A stretch of 56,361 bases of DNA from Nemertoderma westbladi (taxonomy: Eukaryota > Xenacoelomorpha > Nemertodermatida > Nemertodermatidae). This document shows positions 20,373-28,839 of this stretch, in pieces. The notes below the pieces were generated by a model. That model searched no databases and had not been told where the DNA came from. It saw only the letters and a list, made by a program, of their open reading frames with translations. Position 1 is the first letter of the stretch, and the number at the start of each line of letters is the position of its first letter. The translations under genes were made by a program, and so were the position numbers. Location: NCBI GenBank assembly GCA_032718475.1, contig JAUCBJ010005857.1, positions 1-56,361 on the forward strand. The letters are read 5' to 3'.

Positions 20373-21404
20373 TTATTTTTTCCCATTGCGTACACGTTCT
20401 TTAAGTTTGCCAATATTTTTGTCAATCGGAAGATAAATATTACTACTCGGGTGGACCTTTTGGAGTTCGTATGAATAAAATGAACCATTTATCATAGCAC
20501 CGGTTCTGTCCTTAATATCGAACATTACCGCTGGTACTCTATCCAATCTGACCCGATGAATAATAAATAATTCACGTGTCCATTGTTCTCGATAGCCTTT
20601 AGCAAAAGCAGTATGCGCGATAGATAATCGTACTGTATCTCCAACTTTAAATTTTATTTTCTTGTGATTAATCTGTCTATATTTCCCATATAATCTATTA
20701 ATTAAATCAGTTTCATTAAATTTATTAACTTCAATGGGCGTCATTTGTATAGTCCTATGAAATGACCTATTATAAGCAAAGATAAGCTTCGGTAAAATTT
20801 TTATCCAAACATTATTTCCCCGTTGCGTGAAAATTTTGAACATCTTTGCTTTTAATGTTCTATTGAATCTCTCGACAATAGCCGCCTTATTCTCAGAGTA
20901 CATTACGTAATACTGTATACCAATAGTATCTAAATATTTCCTTACAGATTTATTTAGAAACTCGGAACCTTGATCAGTCGCGATTCTGTTTGGTTTACCC
21001 TTCCTGAATATTTTTTGCAATATACAAATAATTTCAATACCTGTTTTTGTCTTCATACCATAGGCAAAAGCAAGCCGGCTAAAGGCATCAATACATGTTA
21101 ATATATAGTTATAATTATTATTTTGTGATTTATATTGCTGCATATCCACCAGATCTATCATATATATATCTTTTAACCCTCCCGTGAATATTTTAGATGT
21201 TGGATAATGATGTCTACGTGGTGCGTGAAGGGAGTATGTCTTTTGCCCGCTCAACCATTTCTGGGCTTGAGCTGGTTTGATGTTTGCGGCTTTTGCTAAT
21301 TTTGCGATACTTGCAAAACCCGCAGGCGATGAAGGATCTAAATAAATTCTTAACAGTTTTTTGTCTAAGCTTCGGGTTAAAATCGGTCTCATCTTGCATG
21401 GCAT
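20373..21404 (-). CDS. Polinton-type (F54H12.3-like) integrase
   Basis: 343 residues, intact. N-terminus: DPSSPAGFASIAKLAKAA and KWLSGQKTYSLHAPRRHHYP, the HTH/zinc-like leader of the family. Catalytic core of the retroviral-integrase fold: Asp in YMIDLVDMQQ (residue 84), Asp in IATDQGSEF (144), Glu in AAIVERFNRT (178). All three acidic residues are present. C-terminus: KFKVGDTVRLS with a chromo/SH3-like segment ending FYSYELQKVHP. It would insert the element DNA at a 6-bp staggered cut. It lies between the GG-site virion protein and the penton-like pair. It is one of the few unbroken genes of the block. Copy 2 has lost it; copy 3 keeps an N-terminal piece at 41,020-41,340. Confidence 0.9.
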   Translation of the reverse strand: MPCKMRPILTRSLDKKLLRIYLDPSSPAGFASIAKLAKAANIKPAQAQKWLSGQKTYSLHAPRRHHYPTSKIFTGGLKDIYMIDLVDMQQYKSQNNNYNYILTCIDAFSRLAFAYGMKTKTGIEIICILQKIFRKGKPNRIATDQGSEFLNKSVRKYLDTIGIQYYVMYSENKAAIVERFNRTLKAKMFKIFTQRGNNVWIKILPKLIFAYNRSFHRTIQMTPIEVNKFNETDLINRLYGKYRQINHKKIKFKVGDTVRLSIAHTAFAKGYREQWTRELFIIHRVRLDRVPAVMFDIKDRTGAMINGSFYSYELQKVHPSSNIYLPIDKNIGKLKERVRNGKK

Positions 21405-21455
21405 CTTTTCGACAACCGCAAGTAATATGTATATTCAAATCTCTTATAAAGGGCA

Positions 21456-21623
21456 TCACCGTAAAAACAGCTGAAATTTTTTTATTTTCTTTGAAGTTGA
21501 TGTTTTAAAGGGTTTTCTTTTTGTAGTATTTACTTTAGGTATATCTTGAGATTTTAAATCAGTAGCTAATGGTTTACTCGATACTAAATATAATTTTCTA
21601 AATGTTACTCCCGTTTTAACCAT
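21456..21623 (-). CDS. Small basic peptide upstream of integrase
   Basis: ATG at 21,623, three bases after the stop of the gene before it. 55 residues, Lys/Thr/Ser-rich (KVNTTKRKPFKTSTSKK), ending IKKFQLFLR. A 7-base A run lies near the end; another frame stays open on the far side for some 80 codons and overlaps the integrase start, so the present C-terminus may be secondary. No domain recognised. Tight spacing supports a real gene; low complexity argues against. Confidence 0.35.
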   Translation of the reverse strand: MVKTGVTFRKLYLVSSKPLATDLKSQDIPKVNTTKRKPFKTSTSKKIKKFQLFLR

Positions 21624-21625
21624 TA

Positions 21626-22009
21626 TTACCGTCCGCAGTTAATTTTTTTCGCAATAGCCGCTCCAGCGGCGGCGGCGCCAGCACTCGCGGCGAGTTTCGC
21701 ACCAATGCCGAGTAAGGGTATTAGAAACGGTAGTATGCCTCCAGATTGATTGGTTAACTTTTTTCTGTAACTTGATATATTTTTTGTTTTGCGGTTGAGT
21801 GATTTTAATACCTTTTTATAACGACGAATATTTCTAAATGAATGAGGGGTCAATTGTACGTTACCTTTTAGAACATTTAATGCGGTATTTACAAGGAGCC
21901 GTATTAATTCGTTACTCGCGGTATGGTTAATAAAATAGGTTCTTTGTTGAGGGGTAGCACTGCGTAGAAATTCCAATTCATTACGATATTTCTGTACAAG
22001 TATATTCAT
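21626..22009 (-). CDS. Virion protein with LKGN block and Gly-Gly site
   Basis: 127 residues, intact. The N-terminal half is helical (YRNELEFLRSATPQQRTYF), followed by LLVNTALNVLKGNVQLTP, a block recurrent in a family of small proteins next to ATPase and integrase genes in animal Polinton-like elements. A basic middle (RRYKKVLKSLNRKTK) leads to NQSGGILPFLIPLLGIGAKL. The GG-I junction looks like an adenain-type cleavage site that would release a hydrophobic, Ala-rich tail (AASAGAAAAGAAIAKK). By analogy with adenovirus precursor proteins, the released tail could act on membranes or the capsid interior; this is inference. It starts 33 bases after the ATPase stop. Confidence 0.65.
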   Translation of the reverse strand: MNILVQKYRNELEFLRSATPQQRTYFINHTASNELIRLLVNTALNVLKGNVQLTPHSFRNIRRYKKVLKSLNRKTKNISSYRKKLTNQSGGILPFLIPLLGIGAKLAASAGAAAAGAAIAKKINCGR

Positions 22010-22042
22010 TGTTGCAACATTATTGAAAATTGTTACAAAATA

Positions 22043-22721
22043 TTAATTATTATTATTATTATTATTTTCGCTACGTTTATAGTCAATGTAATTTTTAATG
22101 TAACAATTATGATTACGAAATATATCCGATCTAAATCTTAAATGTTCGGGTGTTTCCTGTCGTAAATCAATTAAGAAATGTGAAAATGGTTCAATAGTCG
22201 CATCTTGATTGGAATCTACTAAAAATTTGGTCTGCCCTGGTAACATCTGCTTCGCGAAATTTAAAACCGATAAACAGTCTCGCGGATTTTTCATTAATAC
22301 TAAGGTATGGCTATTAATTGATCTTGTGCGGTTATGCTTCCCACCGTAAAACATGTTTTGCGTTATAAAACAAATAAATATATTGGAATGATGAGCTACC
22401 TTAGTAAACAATACAGTTAAAGCTGTACTGGACTCAGTTTCTGTTAATAAATCATCTATAATTAATAAATCTCGACTATTCACTAAACTATCTATATTTT
22501 CAGGCAAACCTTTGTAAAGGTGAGTAATACCGGGAATAGTCGGGGGATTGCTCCCGTAACAATACAATACTCGCAAGGGGGGTTCGTTGAAACAACCATT
22601 CTTGTGTTTAATTAAATTGCCAACAAATGTAGACTTTTCCGGAACCAGATGGGCCAGAAATTATCATACTCGTTCCCATTTGAAAGTTTAAATTATATGG
22701 ACCTGAATTAAAGTCAGCCAT
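22043..22721 (-). pseudogene. FtsK/HerA-like packaging ATPase, frameshift in Walker A
   Basis: Start ATG at 22,721 (MADFNSGPYNLNF). The P-loop GPSGSGK is encoded at about 22,635-22,660, where a run of four A (T at 22,635-22,638) shifts the frame at the Lys codon, so the upstream frame ends soon after. The main body (open at 22,043-22,576) carries RVLYCYGS, the Walker B strand DLLIIDDLL, FICFITQNMF (sensor strand with Gln) and NRTRSINSH with candidate arginine finger. About 226 codons overall, the normal size for the A32-like/Polinton DNA-packaging ATPase. The C-terminus is an Asn repeat from an ATT microsatellite. It is the motor that would load DNA into capsids built by the downstream genes. 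Confidence 0.8.
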
Positions 22722-23061
22722 TTATTATTATTAAGATATATCAACAATACAATATAATATAATATAAATATAAATAAACCATCACCATTACTATGTATAT
22801 AACAATAATTGATGCAACTACAGTATTAGAGTGCTGTATATTTAATTAACATATGACACAACTACAGTATGTGACGCTCGCTGCAACAAAAGGTGCTATT
22901 TCCAATTATAGTATAGACTCATTTTCAATGTAATTTCAAGCATGGTGAGCATCTTTATACGCGAAATAATGATAGGTAACATCAGCAGTTTGGAAATCAC
23001 TTCCTGGGAATTTCGCGCTAATGATTTTTTTATGTTTGCTGCTAAAAAAATAAGGAACATA
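22722..23061. other. Intergenic, ATPase/RING
   Basis: Non-coding AT-rich spacer of 340 bases with repeated actacagtat motifs. A plus-strand open frame at 22,942-23,166 overlaps the RING gene and is not supported. It probably contains the promoter of the ATPase-to-DFQ block. Confidence 0.4.
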
Positions 23062-23385
23062 CTAGCAACACCGTCGTACTACATTTCTATAAAAAATATT
23101 CTCCAATATTGTAAACAAATCTCCTGGATCATTACTTTCCGCGGAAATATAAGTTATATTTCGTAGCTCTTTCCAATAATAGGGGTTGTATCTCGCCAAC
23201 TTTATATTTAACTTAGATATGGGCGCGCGACAAATAGGACAAATTTTAGAACAATAATTATTCATTTCGGAATATTGTACAATACATCGCACACAAGTTG
23301 CATGTTTATTTTCACATTTATAATAATCTCGATGTTGCAATAACTTAGAATAGCAAACTGGACATTTTTCGTTTAAAATATCCAT
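23062..23385 (-). CDS. RING finger protein
   Basis: 107 residues, intact. RING-HC spacing in the first 60 residues: CPVC, then C-ENK-H-AT-C-VR-C (YYKCENKHATCVRC), then CPICRAPI, i.e. C-x2-C ... C-x3-H-x2-C-x2-C ... C-x2-C, giving all eight zinc ligands. The rest is a short tail (YNPYYWKELRNITYISAE). RING proteins are usually ubiquitin E3 ligases, and DNA viruses carry small ones that act on host proteins; which target is unknown. It is the second gene of the minus block. A decayed copy lies at 34,735-35,028 and a possible N-terminal scrap in the other orientation at 38,928. Confidence 0.75.
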   Translation of the reverse strand: MDILNEKCPVCYSKLLQHRDYYKCENKHATCVRCIVQYSEMNNYCSKICPICRAPISKLNIKLARYNPYYWKELRNITYISAESNDPGDLFTILENIFYRNVVRRCC

Positions 23386-23569
23386 TTTCCAAATTTTAAA
23401 GTAAATTGAAAATAATTACCTCAATACACAACAAACAAACAAATCCGATATACTGTATATACAAATACTACTACAATTTTCGATTATTTAAAATTTGATT
23501 TTTTTTCATAATTAAAAAGATCAAAATTTTAAAAATAATCATAAAATATTTATAATATAGGGGGAAAAG
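23386..23569. other. Spacer before RING gene
   Basis: Short AT-rich spacer with a tactgtatatac stretch at 23,450-23,461, which may serve as TATA region for the RING gene (minus strand). Confidence 0.3.
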
Positions 23570-24012
23570 TCAAGAATCAATGATATTTTCAACAAATTCC
23601 ACATTATCTGTTGATTCTTCAGTTTCGAGAAAGGATTCTTTTGAAATCATTACAATAAAGAAAGACATAATTTCGTAGGGGTTATGCGATTTAGCCGTAT
23701 TTCAAACTTTTCACCAGCTTCGTTGTATTGTGTAATAACAATTAACCCCTCTATCATGGATAATAGTACGATGTTGATTAATTTTCCCACATGATCAACT
23801 TTTAGGTTGTAATCTAAGAGATGAATGCTATTTTCAGAAGCATCAATATCAATTGAGCTTAAAACTTTCCTGGCTTTTTCAGAAAAATCGATTTTATATT
23901 TATCATCTCCTCGACGGTAAATTGTATAATCAATAACAATATAGGCTTCACCATCTTCTGCAAAAAATGAATGCCTTACTATTGGCATAACCATATTGGA
24001 ATCAGAAGACAT
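23570..24012 (-). pseudogene. Unknown first gene of the minus block, frameshifted
   Basis: ATG at 24,012: MSSDSNMVMPIVRHSFFAED, then AYIVIDYTIYRRGDDKY, SENSIHLLDYNL, and LINIVLLSMIEGLIVITQYNE. It looks like a small mixed alpha/beta soluble protein. The frame ends at 23,650 (120 residues), but the last 15 residues differ from copy 2 because of a 1-base length change near 23,690; on the other frame an acidic Ser/Glu-rich tail stays open to 23,570 (about 147 codons). Copy 2 (35,220-35,657) preserves the core. No domain recognised. Confidence 0.5.
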
Positions 24013-24384
24013 TATTTAATTTATTTTATTGTAAATCAAACAAACAAAGTAAAAACTTTTAAACTAAAACCATTATAAATGATTAATTGTGATTAAAGCA
24101 AGAGATTATATATAAGATATTTTCAAAAATAATACAGGTCTTAAACTGAGAAGGTTGGTTGGTTGGTTGGTTGGTAGCGAGAGTAGGAATATAAATCATT
24201 GGGTTGTGCGTAATAATAATAATCAATAATTATAATAAAAACACGCGGTATAATGTTAGTAGCCTTTCAATATGGTGTAGATGCAGATGCATGTGGTTAG
24301 GTTGAGTAACTATGGAAATGCGAGAACGTGTACGTGACGTGTAGCGGAATTTCATGTATCATACTGGTTGGTTGGTTAGATAGT
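24013..24384 (-). promoter_or_regulatory. Right flank of copy 1 with candidate promoter
   Basis: Minus-strand TATA-like ttatatataa at about 24,107-24,116, 95-100 bases before the ATG at 24,012. Similar sequence occurs before copy 2 (35,660-35,760). Further right are (TTGG)n repeats (24,151-24,174; 24,363-24,376) and a segment that resembles 35,930-36,110, probably the subterminal region of the element. Confidence 0.45.
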
Positions 24385-24452
24385 TACTAGCCTGTATACA
24401 TATTATTAAAACACAGGCTATGCATTTCACTACATTCAGAATAGAATAATGA

Positions 24453-24568
24453 ACATATATCGCTAATCCGCATGGGAAAATTTTATGTTGAACGTTTTGT
24501 TAACTATGTGAATTTTGTAATGTGAACATCTGCGACCATCTAAAAAATTATATATAAACTCAATTTTT
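24453..24568 (+). promoter_or_regulatory. Cassette II promoter
   Basis: It contains catatatcgctaatccgcat/gggaaaa (24,454-24,480), gtgaattttgtaatg followed by acatctgcgacc (24,526-24,537), and ttatatataaactcaa (24,548-24,563). Start codon at 24,666, about 115 bases after the TATA box. Confidence 0.7.
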
Positions 24569-24665
24569 CTAACAGTGAACTATAATTTTGTTAAATAAAA
24601 ATAAAAAAAAATACCGGTATATGTCCTACACTATATTCTAATCATAACTAACCTGTAACTGTAAA

Positions 24666-25052
24666 ATGGCTGCAAGTGTAAGTGCAAGTTGTTCTATGAA
24701 ATTCGACCTTGGAGCTGGAGATCTATACCTTCAAGCATCAAATATAGTCGACATTACCATAAAACTTGAAGATGGGAAATTCCACTTGGCAATTAAAAAT
24801 AACAGCGGAAATGGAATAACGGATTTTAAAACAACGAAAAATTTCTTATTAAATGTGAGAGTTCAAGCTAGCGATAGCAAAATTCATGCATGCGATACTG
24901 GTATAATTTCTCAAGAAAATTGGGAGGATGGTATAAATCCAATCGAAGCAACAATATTATCCCCAAACAACCCGTGGGAAGATGATGATGATGATGTTGT
25001 TGTAACACATCCACAACCGCAACCGCAACCAGTTTATAAATGGTACCGGTAA
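24666..25052 (+). CDS. Small cassette protein II (128 aa), unknown family
   Basis: Complete frame, paralogue of the proteins at 14,150 and 26,327. Core: MKFDLGAGDLYL, ASNIVDITIKLEDGKFHLAIK, KTTKNFLLNVRVQ, then ENWED, matching the EHWE and ENWE motifs of the other two. The tail is acidic (DDDDDVV) then Gln-Pro repeats (QPQPQPQP), unlike the other tails. By eye the core is about a third identical to protein I, whereas the upstream blocks are nearly the same base for base. No signal peptide or membrane segment. Its frame is intact although it sits between two damaged gene blocks. Function unknown. Confidence 0.7.
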   Translation: MAASVSASCSMKFDLGAGDLYLQASNIVDITIKLEDGKFHLAIKNNSGNGITDFKTTKNFLLNVRVQASDSKIHACDTGIISQENWEDGINPIEATILSPNNPWEDDDDDVVVTHPQPQPQPVYKWYR

Positions 25053-25904
25053 TGAGAGACTTATCGATACTGACTGACTGACCTATTAAATGTTACTGTC
25101 TTAATTACCGCCTACCGGTACCTACTAAAGAAATATTAAATGTTTTTAGTGAATAAATAATCCAACTTAATTAATAAAAGTAAATGTTACTAGATTAATA
25201 TTAACGAGGTTGTTGAGCTTCGGTTGTGGTGCCTTTATATAACCGAAGCAAGAGTTCTAATTGTGCACTGAAATTATGTTGAGGTTATTTTACCTAAAGG
25301 TTTCATATGATTGTAAATTACCAGTTCTTTGAGAGGGCCTTATATGACTGAAACCACACCTAAAGGTTAGCCGCAAACCATATTGGTCCTACATTTGACA
25401 AGGCCTATAGTAGCTAATAAAGCCGCAGTTTTACTATGTTACCTCTAGCATCTATTGGCTATTACCCAACTACGACGGTTGCGTTATAGGTGTGTCAACC
25501 TGTAGAGCTAACTATAGGCTTAGCTATGCGACAGCAGTAGCCTTGGTAATAATCTAGATTAGGCCTATTAAAGTTGTAAACAGAAAATTGGAAGCATTCA
25601 AGTGTAATAATCCTTAAATCGAAGGAATCAGCATGTCCTATCTGACTATACTGTTACAACGGCACTACAGTAGGCCTATTGTTAGGAGGGCCAGTCTAAT
25701 GCCACATCCACAAACCACATGTCGGGTTAATTTAATTTTATTATTAGTAACGCAAAAGCGATGTAGGCCTACGGTACTTTATCAGTCTAGAAGGGGACCA
25801 TTCTGCCTTTTCTGCAGTTTACTGTTGTTATGTAATGTAGTAAATGCTGTAAAGTCGCCAGTTACAGTCAGATGTAAACAGCTACTGTAGCTTGCTAGGT
25901 GGCT
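25053..25904. other. Cassette II 3' flank, no gene
   Basis: Conserved flank, with a frame at 25,633-25,890 that is not preserved in the matching positions of cassettes I and III and so is not supported. Several aggcct palindromes. Confidence 0.5.
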
Positions 25905-26111
25905 CGTGGCTCATGAGCCGAGGTTGCGCATCTGTTACTTATGAGTGTGTGCAGCGGATCGCTAGCTAAATTATACTTCGCTAAGCCCAGTGAGAAAAGT
26001 TTAGGGCTATGTATTCATAGTCAAAGTCGAAGCCCCCCTATCTGTTACTTGCCCGTATACATATAATTAAAACACAGGCTATGCATTTCACTACATTCAG
26101 AATAGAATAAT

Positions 26112-26232
26112 GAACATATATCGCTAATCTGCATGGGAAAAGTTTGCAGTGAACATTTGGTTATGTGTGTGAATTTTGTAATGTGAACATCTGCGACCGT
26201 TTACAAAATTATATTTAAACTCAATTTTTTTT
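26112..26232 (+). promoter_or_regulatory. Cassette III promoter
   Basis: catatatcgctaatctgcat/gggaaaag (26,115-26,142), gtgaattttgtaatg, acatctgcgacc (26,187-26,198) and a weaker TATA box, ttatatttaaactcaa (26,209-26,224). ATG at 26,327. Confidence 0.7.
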
Positions 26233-26326
26233 ATCTTAAGTATAATTTTGTTAAACAAAAAATAAAAAATACTGGTATTTATTCTTACATATTCTTAGTT
26301 AACTAACCTCAAACATCCAAGTCAAG

Positions 26327-26767
26327 ATGATATTCGCTTTTATCAATAATCAAACAATGAAAAGCAGCATCAAGATTGATCTAGAGTCTGCTGAAACATT
26401 TCTCTGTTCATCAAATATCGCTGACATGGAATTACGCTTTACAAACCAAAAATTTGAAATCGGGTTTACATCCCACAAAAACGGAGTACCACCAACAAAG
26501 TTCGAAATTGGTAAAAACTTTACTTTAAATATAAGAATCCAACCACAACCATGCCATTGTGAAAATTCGGAAGAGGTAAACGAAGAAGAGAATTGGGAGA
26601 ATGAAACTGATGCTGCGATATACTTCGAGCTACCGGTACAAAGACCAGTAGAAATTATCAATCCAAACAATCATTTACCTGTAATGAGGGATCCTAGATT
26701 GACGGAAATTATGTCTAACAATTATTTACAGGTAATGGCGGAAACACCAATGGACTCCAGAATATAA
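26327..26767 (+). CDS. Small cassette protein III (146 aa), unknown family
   Basis: Complete frame. Core: SSIKIDLESAETFL, SSNIADMELRFTNQKFEIGF, and FEIGKNFTLNIRIQ, aligned with the FDLE...NI...KNF.LN(V/I)R(V/I)Q scaffold of proteins I and II. Then CHCE and ENWENE. The tail is longer than in the others and carries two similar segments (NPNNHLPVMRDP and SNNYLQVMAETP), perhaps an internal repeat. Upstream flank is conserved, coding region is not. It lies next to block copy 2, whose genes are mostly destroyed, yet this frame is open. Function unknown. Confidence 0.7.
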   Translation: MIFAFINNQTMKSSIKIDLESAETFLCSSNIADMELRFTNQKFEIGFTSHKNGVPPTKFEIGKNFTLNIRIQPQPCHCENSEEVNEEENWENETDAAIYFELPVQRPVEIINPNNHLPVMRDPRLTEIMSNNYLQVMAETPMDSRI

Positions 26768-26828
26768 AAATAATACCGGTAATAAAACTCTAGGGTTAAT
26801 TTATAAAAGTAAATGTTACTGGTATTAA

Positions 26829-27034
26829 CAGTCGGAGAGAAGTTCAAATTTCAACTGAGTTGAAATTTAAAACTTTTTTTTTTTAATTCAACTTTTAAGT
26901 GATTATATATATTTGTAAATTAGCTGAAATATAATGGGAACTTATAAGATATATTTCAGTATCTCCAAAGCTACCCCAAAAGTTGAATTTTAAACTCTAC
27001 ACCAAAAGTTGAAATTAGAACTTCTCCCCAACTG
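26829..27034. mobile_element. MITE in cassette III (206 bp)
   Basis: Inverted ends CAGT(C/T)GG(A/G)GAGAAGTTC(A/T)AATTTCAACT at 26,829-26,858 and 27,005-27,034, flanked by attaa on both sides (26,824-26,828 and 27,035-27,039). Absent from cassettes I and II, so it inserted after duplication. Superfamily not clear; a TA-type duplication within attaa is also possible. Confidence 0.65.
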
Positions 27035-27941
27035 ATTAATGTTAACACTATTGTAAACTTATTTTATATTAAAAAAAAATTGAGTAAATAAACTATTTAT
27101 GGTGTTTCATATGATTATAGTTTGTCAGTTCTTTGAGGGGGCCCTTATATGGTTGAAACCACACCTAATGCTGTAATGTATTCACAACCGGGAGTTCTAA
27201 AGGTTATCCGCAATGAGGGCGCCTTATATGGTTGAAACCACACCTAATGCTGTAATTTATTCACAACCGAGAGTTATAAAGGTTTACCGCAAACCATATC
27301 AGACCTACATTCGAGAAGGCCTGTAGAGCTAACTATAGCTAACTGTAGCCCCAGTAATAATCTAGATTAGGCCTATTAAAGTTGTAAACAGAAAATTGGA
27401 AGCATTCAAGTGTAATAATCTTTAAATTGAAGCTGACTATACTGTTACAATGGCGCTACAGTATTGTTTGGAGGGCCTACACATCAGCAAACCGAGTGAC
27501 TGCTTCATTTTTTTATTAGTTAACGCTATGAAAAGTGATGTAGGCCTACTCCGTCAGTCTAGATGGGAGCCATTCTGCCTTTTCCACTGTTTACTGTTAT
27601 GTTAGTACCAGATTACTGATACTATAGTAAATGCTGTAAAGTGTCGAGTTGAAATGTAACAAAACGTCAGTTTAAGAATCAACAGTCAGATATAACAGCT
27701 ACTGGTAGGTATGTGTGTATGTTGGTGTATGAGTATATGTGTGAAAGTGTAAACCTAAGCATAACCCAGACCGTGATGCAAAAATTTTTATTTTTAATGT
27801 TTTTATTATTTTTATTGACATTAAAACAATTATATTATCCCATCACATTACATGCTTAGAGTAAACCTACTGTACATCTTCCACCGCAGTTATTTCTTTC
27901 TGTTTATCATCCATCTTAGTTAATCATTTTCTCATAAAAAA

Positions 27942-28446
27942 TCATTTCATTTCATACCCACCAATCCTTTTAGCAGAGCAGTACTTCAAGCAATTATCCT
28001 TTCTGTTTTTGTGATAACTACATTTATCTTCTACAGTAGAAAATTTGTCGTGAAAACGACACGGAGTTAAATAATTGTAATATAGTTGATATATCCCCAA
28101 TTTCTCCATCGGTTTTGGAGCGAGAACATCAAGTTCGGTAATTAATATTGCTGCCTTCATCAACCCAAATACATATATATTATTTTTATATTTTAAATGT
28201 CTCTTCATATACTTTTTGAAGTCATCTTGCAAAATATCACCGTAATTCTATGGTAAATGTGATGTCATATCCCATAAATTGTTTACATGCCGATAAGTTT
28301 ATATCTGGGGGTCCTTTAATTAAAAATGTCTTTACATTAGTTTTAGTATATTTAGAATCAAATATAGCAAATTCTTTAAATACTATCAGATATTCCTTAT
28401 TGTCTATCTTATAATATTGAAAATCAACAAAAATAACATTATCCAT
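27942..28446 (-). pseudogene. 'DFQ' family protein, copy 2
   Basis: The frame at 28,237-28,446 has IIFVDFQYY-like start, VFKEFAIFD and KGPPDINL. The frame then shifts and 27,942-28,232 continues with DFKKYMKRHLKYK, IYVFGLMKAAIL and a Cys/His tail (PCRFHDKF, KCSYHK, NCLKYCSAKR). The tail, cut off by a stop in copy 1, is open here. A deletion near 28,290 (after NLSA) and the shift make it a pseudogene. Confidence 0.65.
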
Positions 28447-28493
28447 TTTATCGAATAATAATAATATTAAATAAACAAAAGTTAAATGTTTAA

Positions 28494-28830
28494 TTACAAC
28501 GCTTGTTGGTTTATTATATAATAATTAACAAGCCATTTATATAATATTATTTCATTTATTTCCACATTATTTGTAAACGCTCTCATTATTGGATACTTTG
28601 TATGAATACGATTTACCAAGTAATAAAGACAGTATAGACCGTAGGAGGTCCTTCTCAGGTCTTGAAATTGGGTAATTAAATAATTCAGCTTCATTATCTC
28701 GTATATACAGACACCCATTGAACACCGGGTAGATGCGCTTTATCTGTATTTACTATTATCTCGTAGTCTCTCCGATTATTAACTAATTTAGGTAATTTAT
28801 TAGAAGGAAATTAATACAAGGAGTCAAATA
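28494..28830 (-). pseudogene. Adenain-like protease, copy 2
   Basis: The minus strand matches copy 1 from about the GLIVN segment to the stop at 28,494. The catalytic His position reads Gln (GVQW), the segment between FNS-type motif and the Cys block is partly deleted (about 28,665-28,690), and the start is lost in a deletion shared with the capsid 3' end. TSYGLYCLYYL replaces the TTCGLYC block, so the Cys is also lost. Dead copy. Confidence 0.65.
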
Positions 28831-28839
28831 AGGATTAAA

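Larger units (their letters stand above)
24385..25880 (+). repeat. Cassette II (duplicated unit)
   Basis: Second related unit. It begins abruptly at ctagcctgtatacatattatt, lacking the 5' segment (gcgcatctgttact...) present in cassettes I and III, so its left edge is a junction with the right flank of copy 1. It contains the promoter, the 128-residue gene and the conserved 3' flank. Confidence 0.75.
25905..27780 (+). repeat. Cassette III (duplicated unit)
   Basis: Third unit, with the full 5' segment (gcgcatctgttacttatgag, gctatgtattcatagtcaaagtcgaagcccc). It is longer than the others because of a 206-bp MITE (26,829-27,034) and a local duplication of the 'accacacctaatgctgtaat' segment at 27,159 and 27,238. 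It leads directly into gene block copy 2. Confidence 0.75.

Noticed and set aside
22942-23166. Plus-strand 74-codon frame near the RING gene
   Set aside because: It overlaps the 3' end of the RING gene on the other strand and is not kept in copy 2.
26350-26670. Minus-strand frame opposite cassette gene III
   Set aside because: Shadow of the plus-strand gene; the paralogous cassettes do not keep it open.
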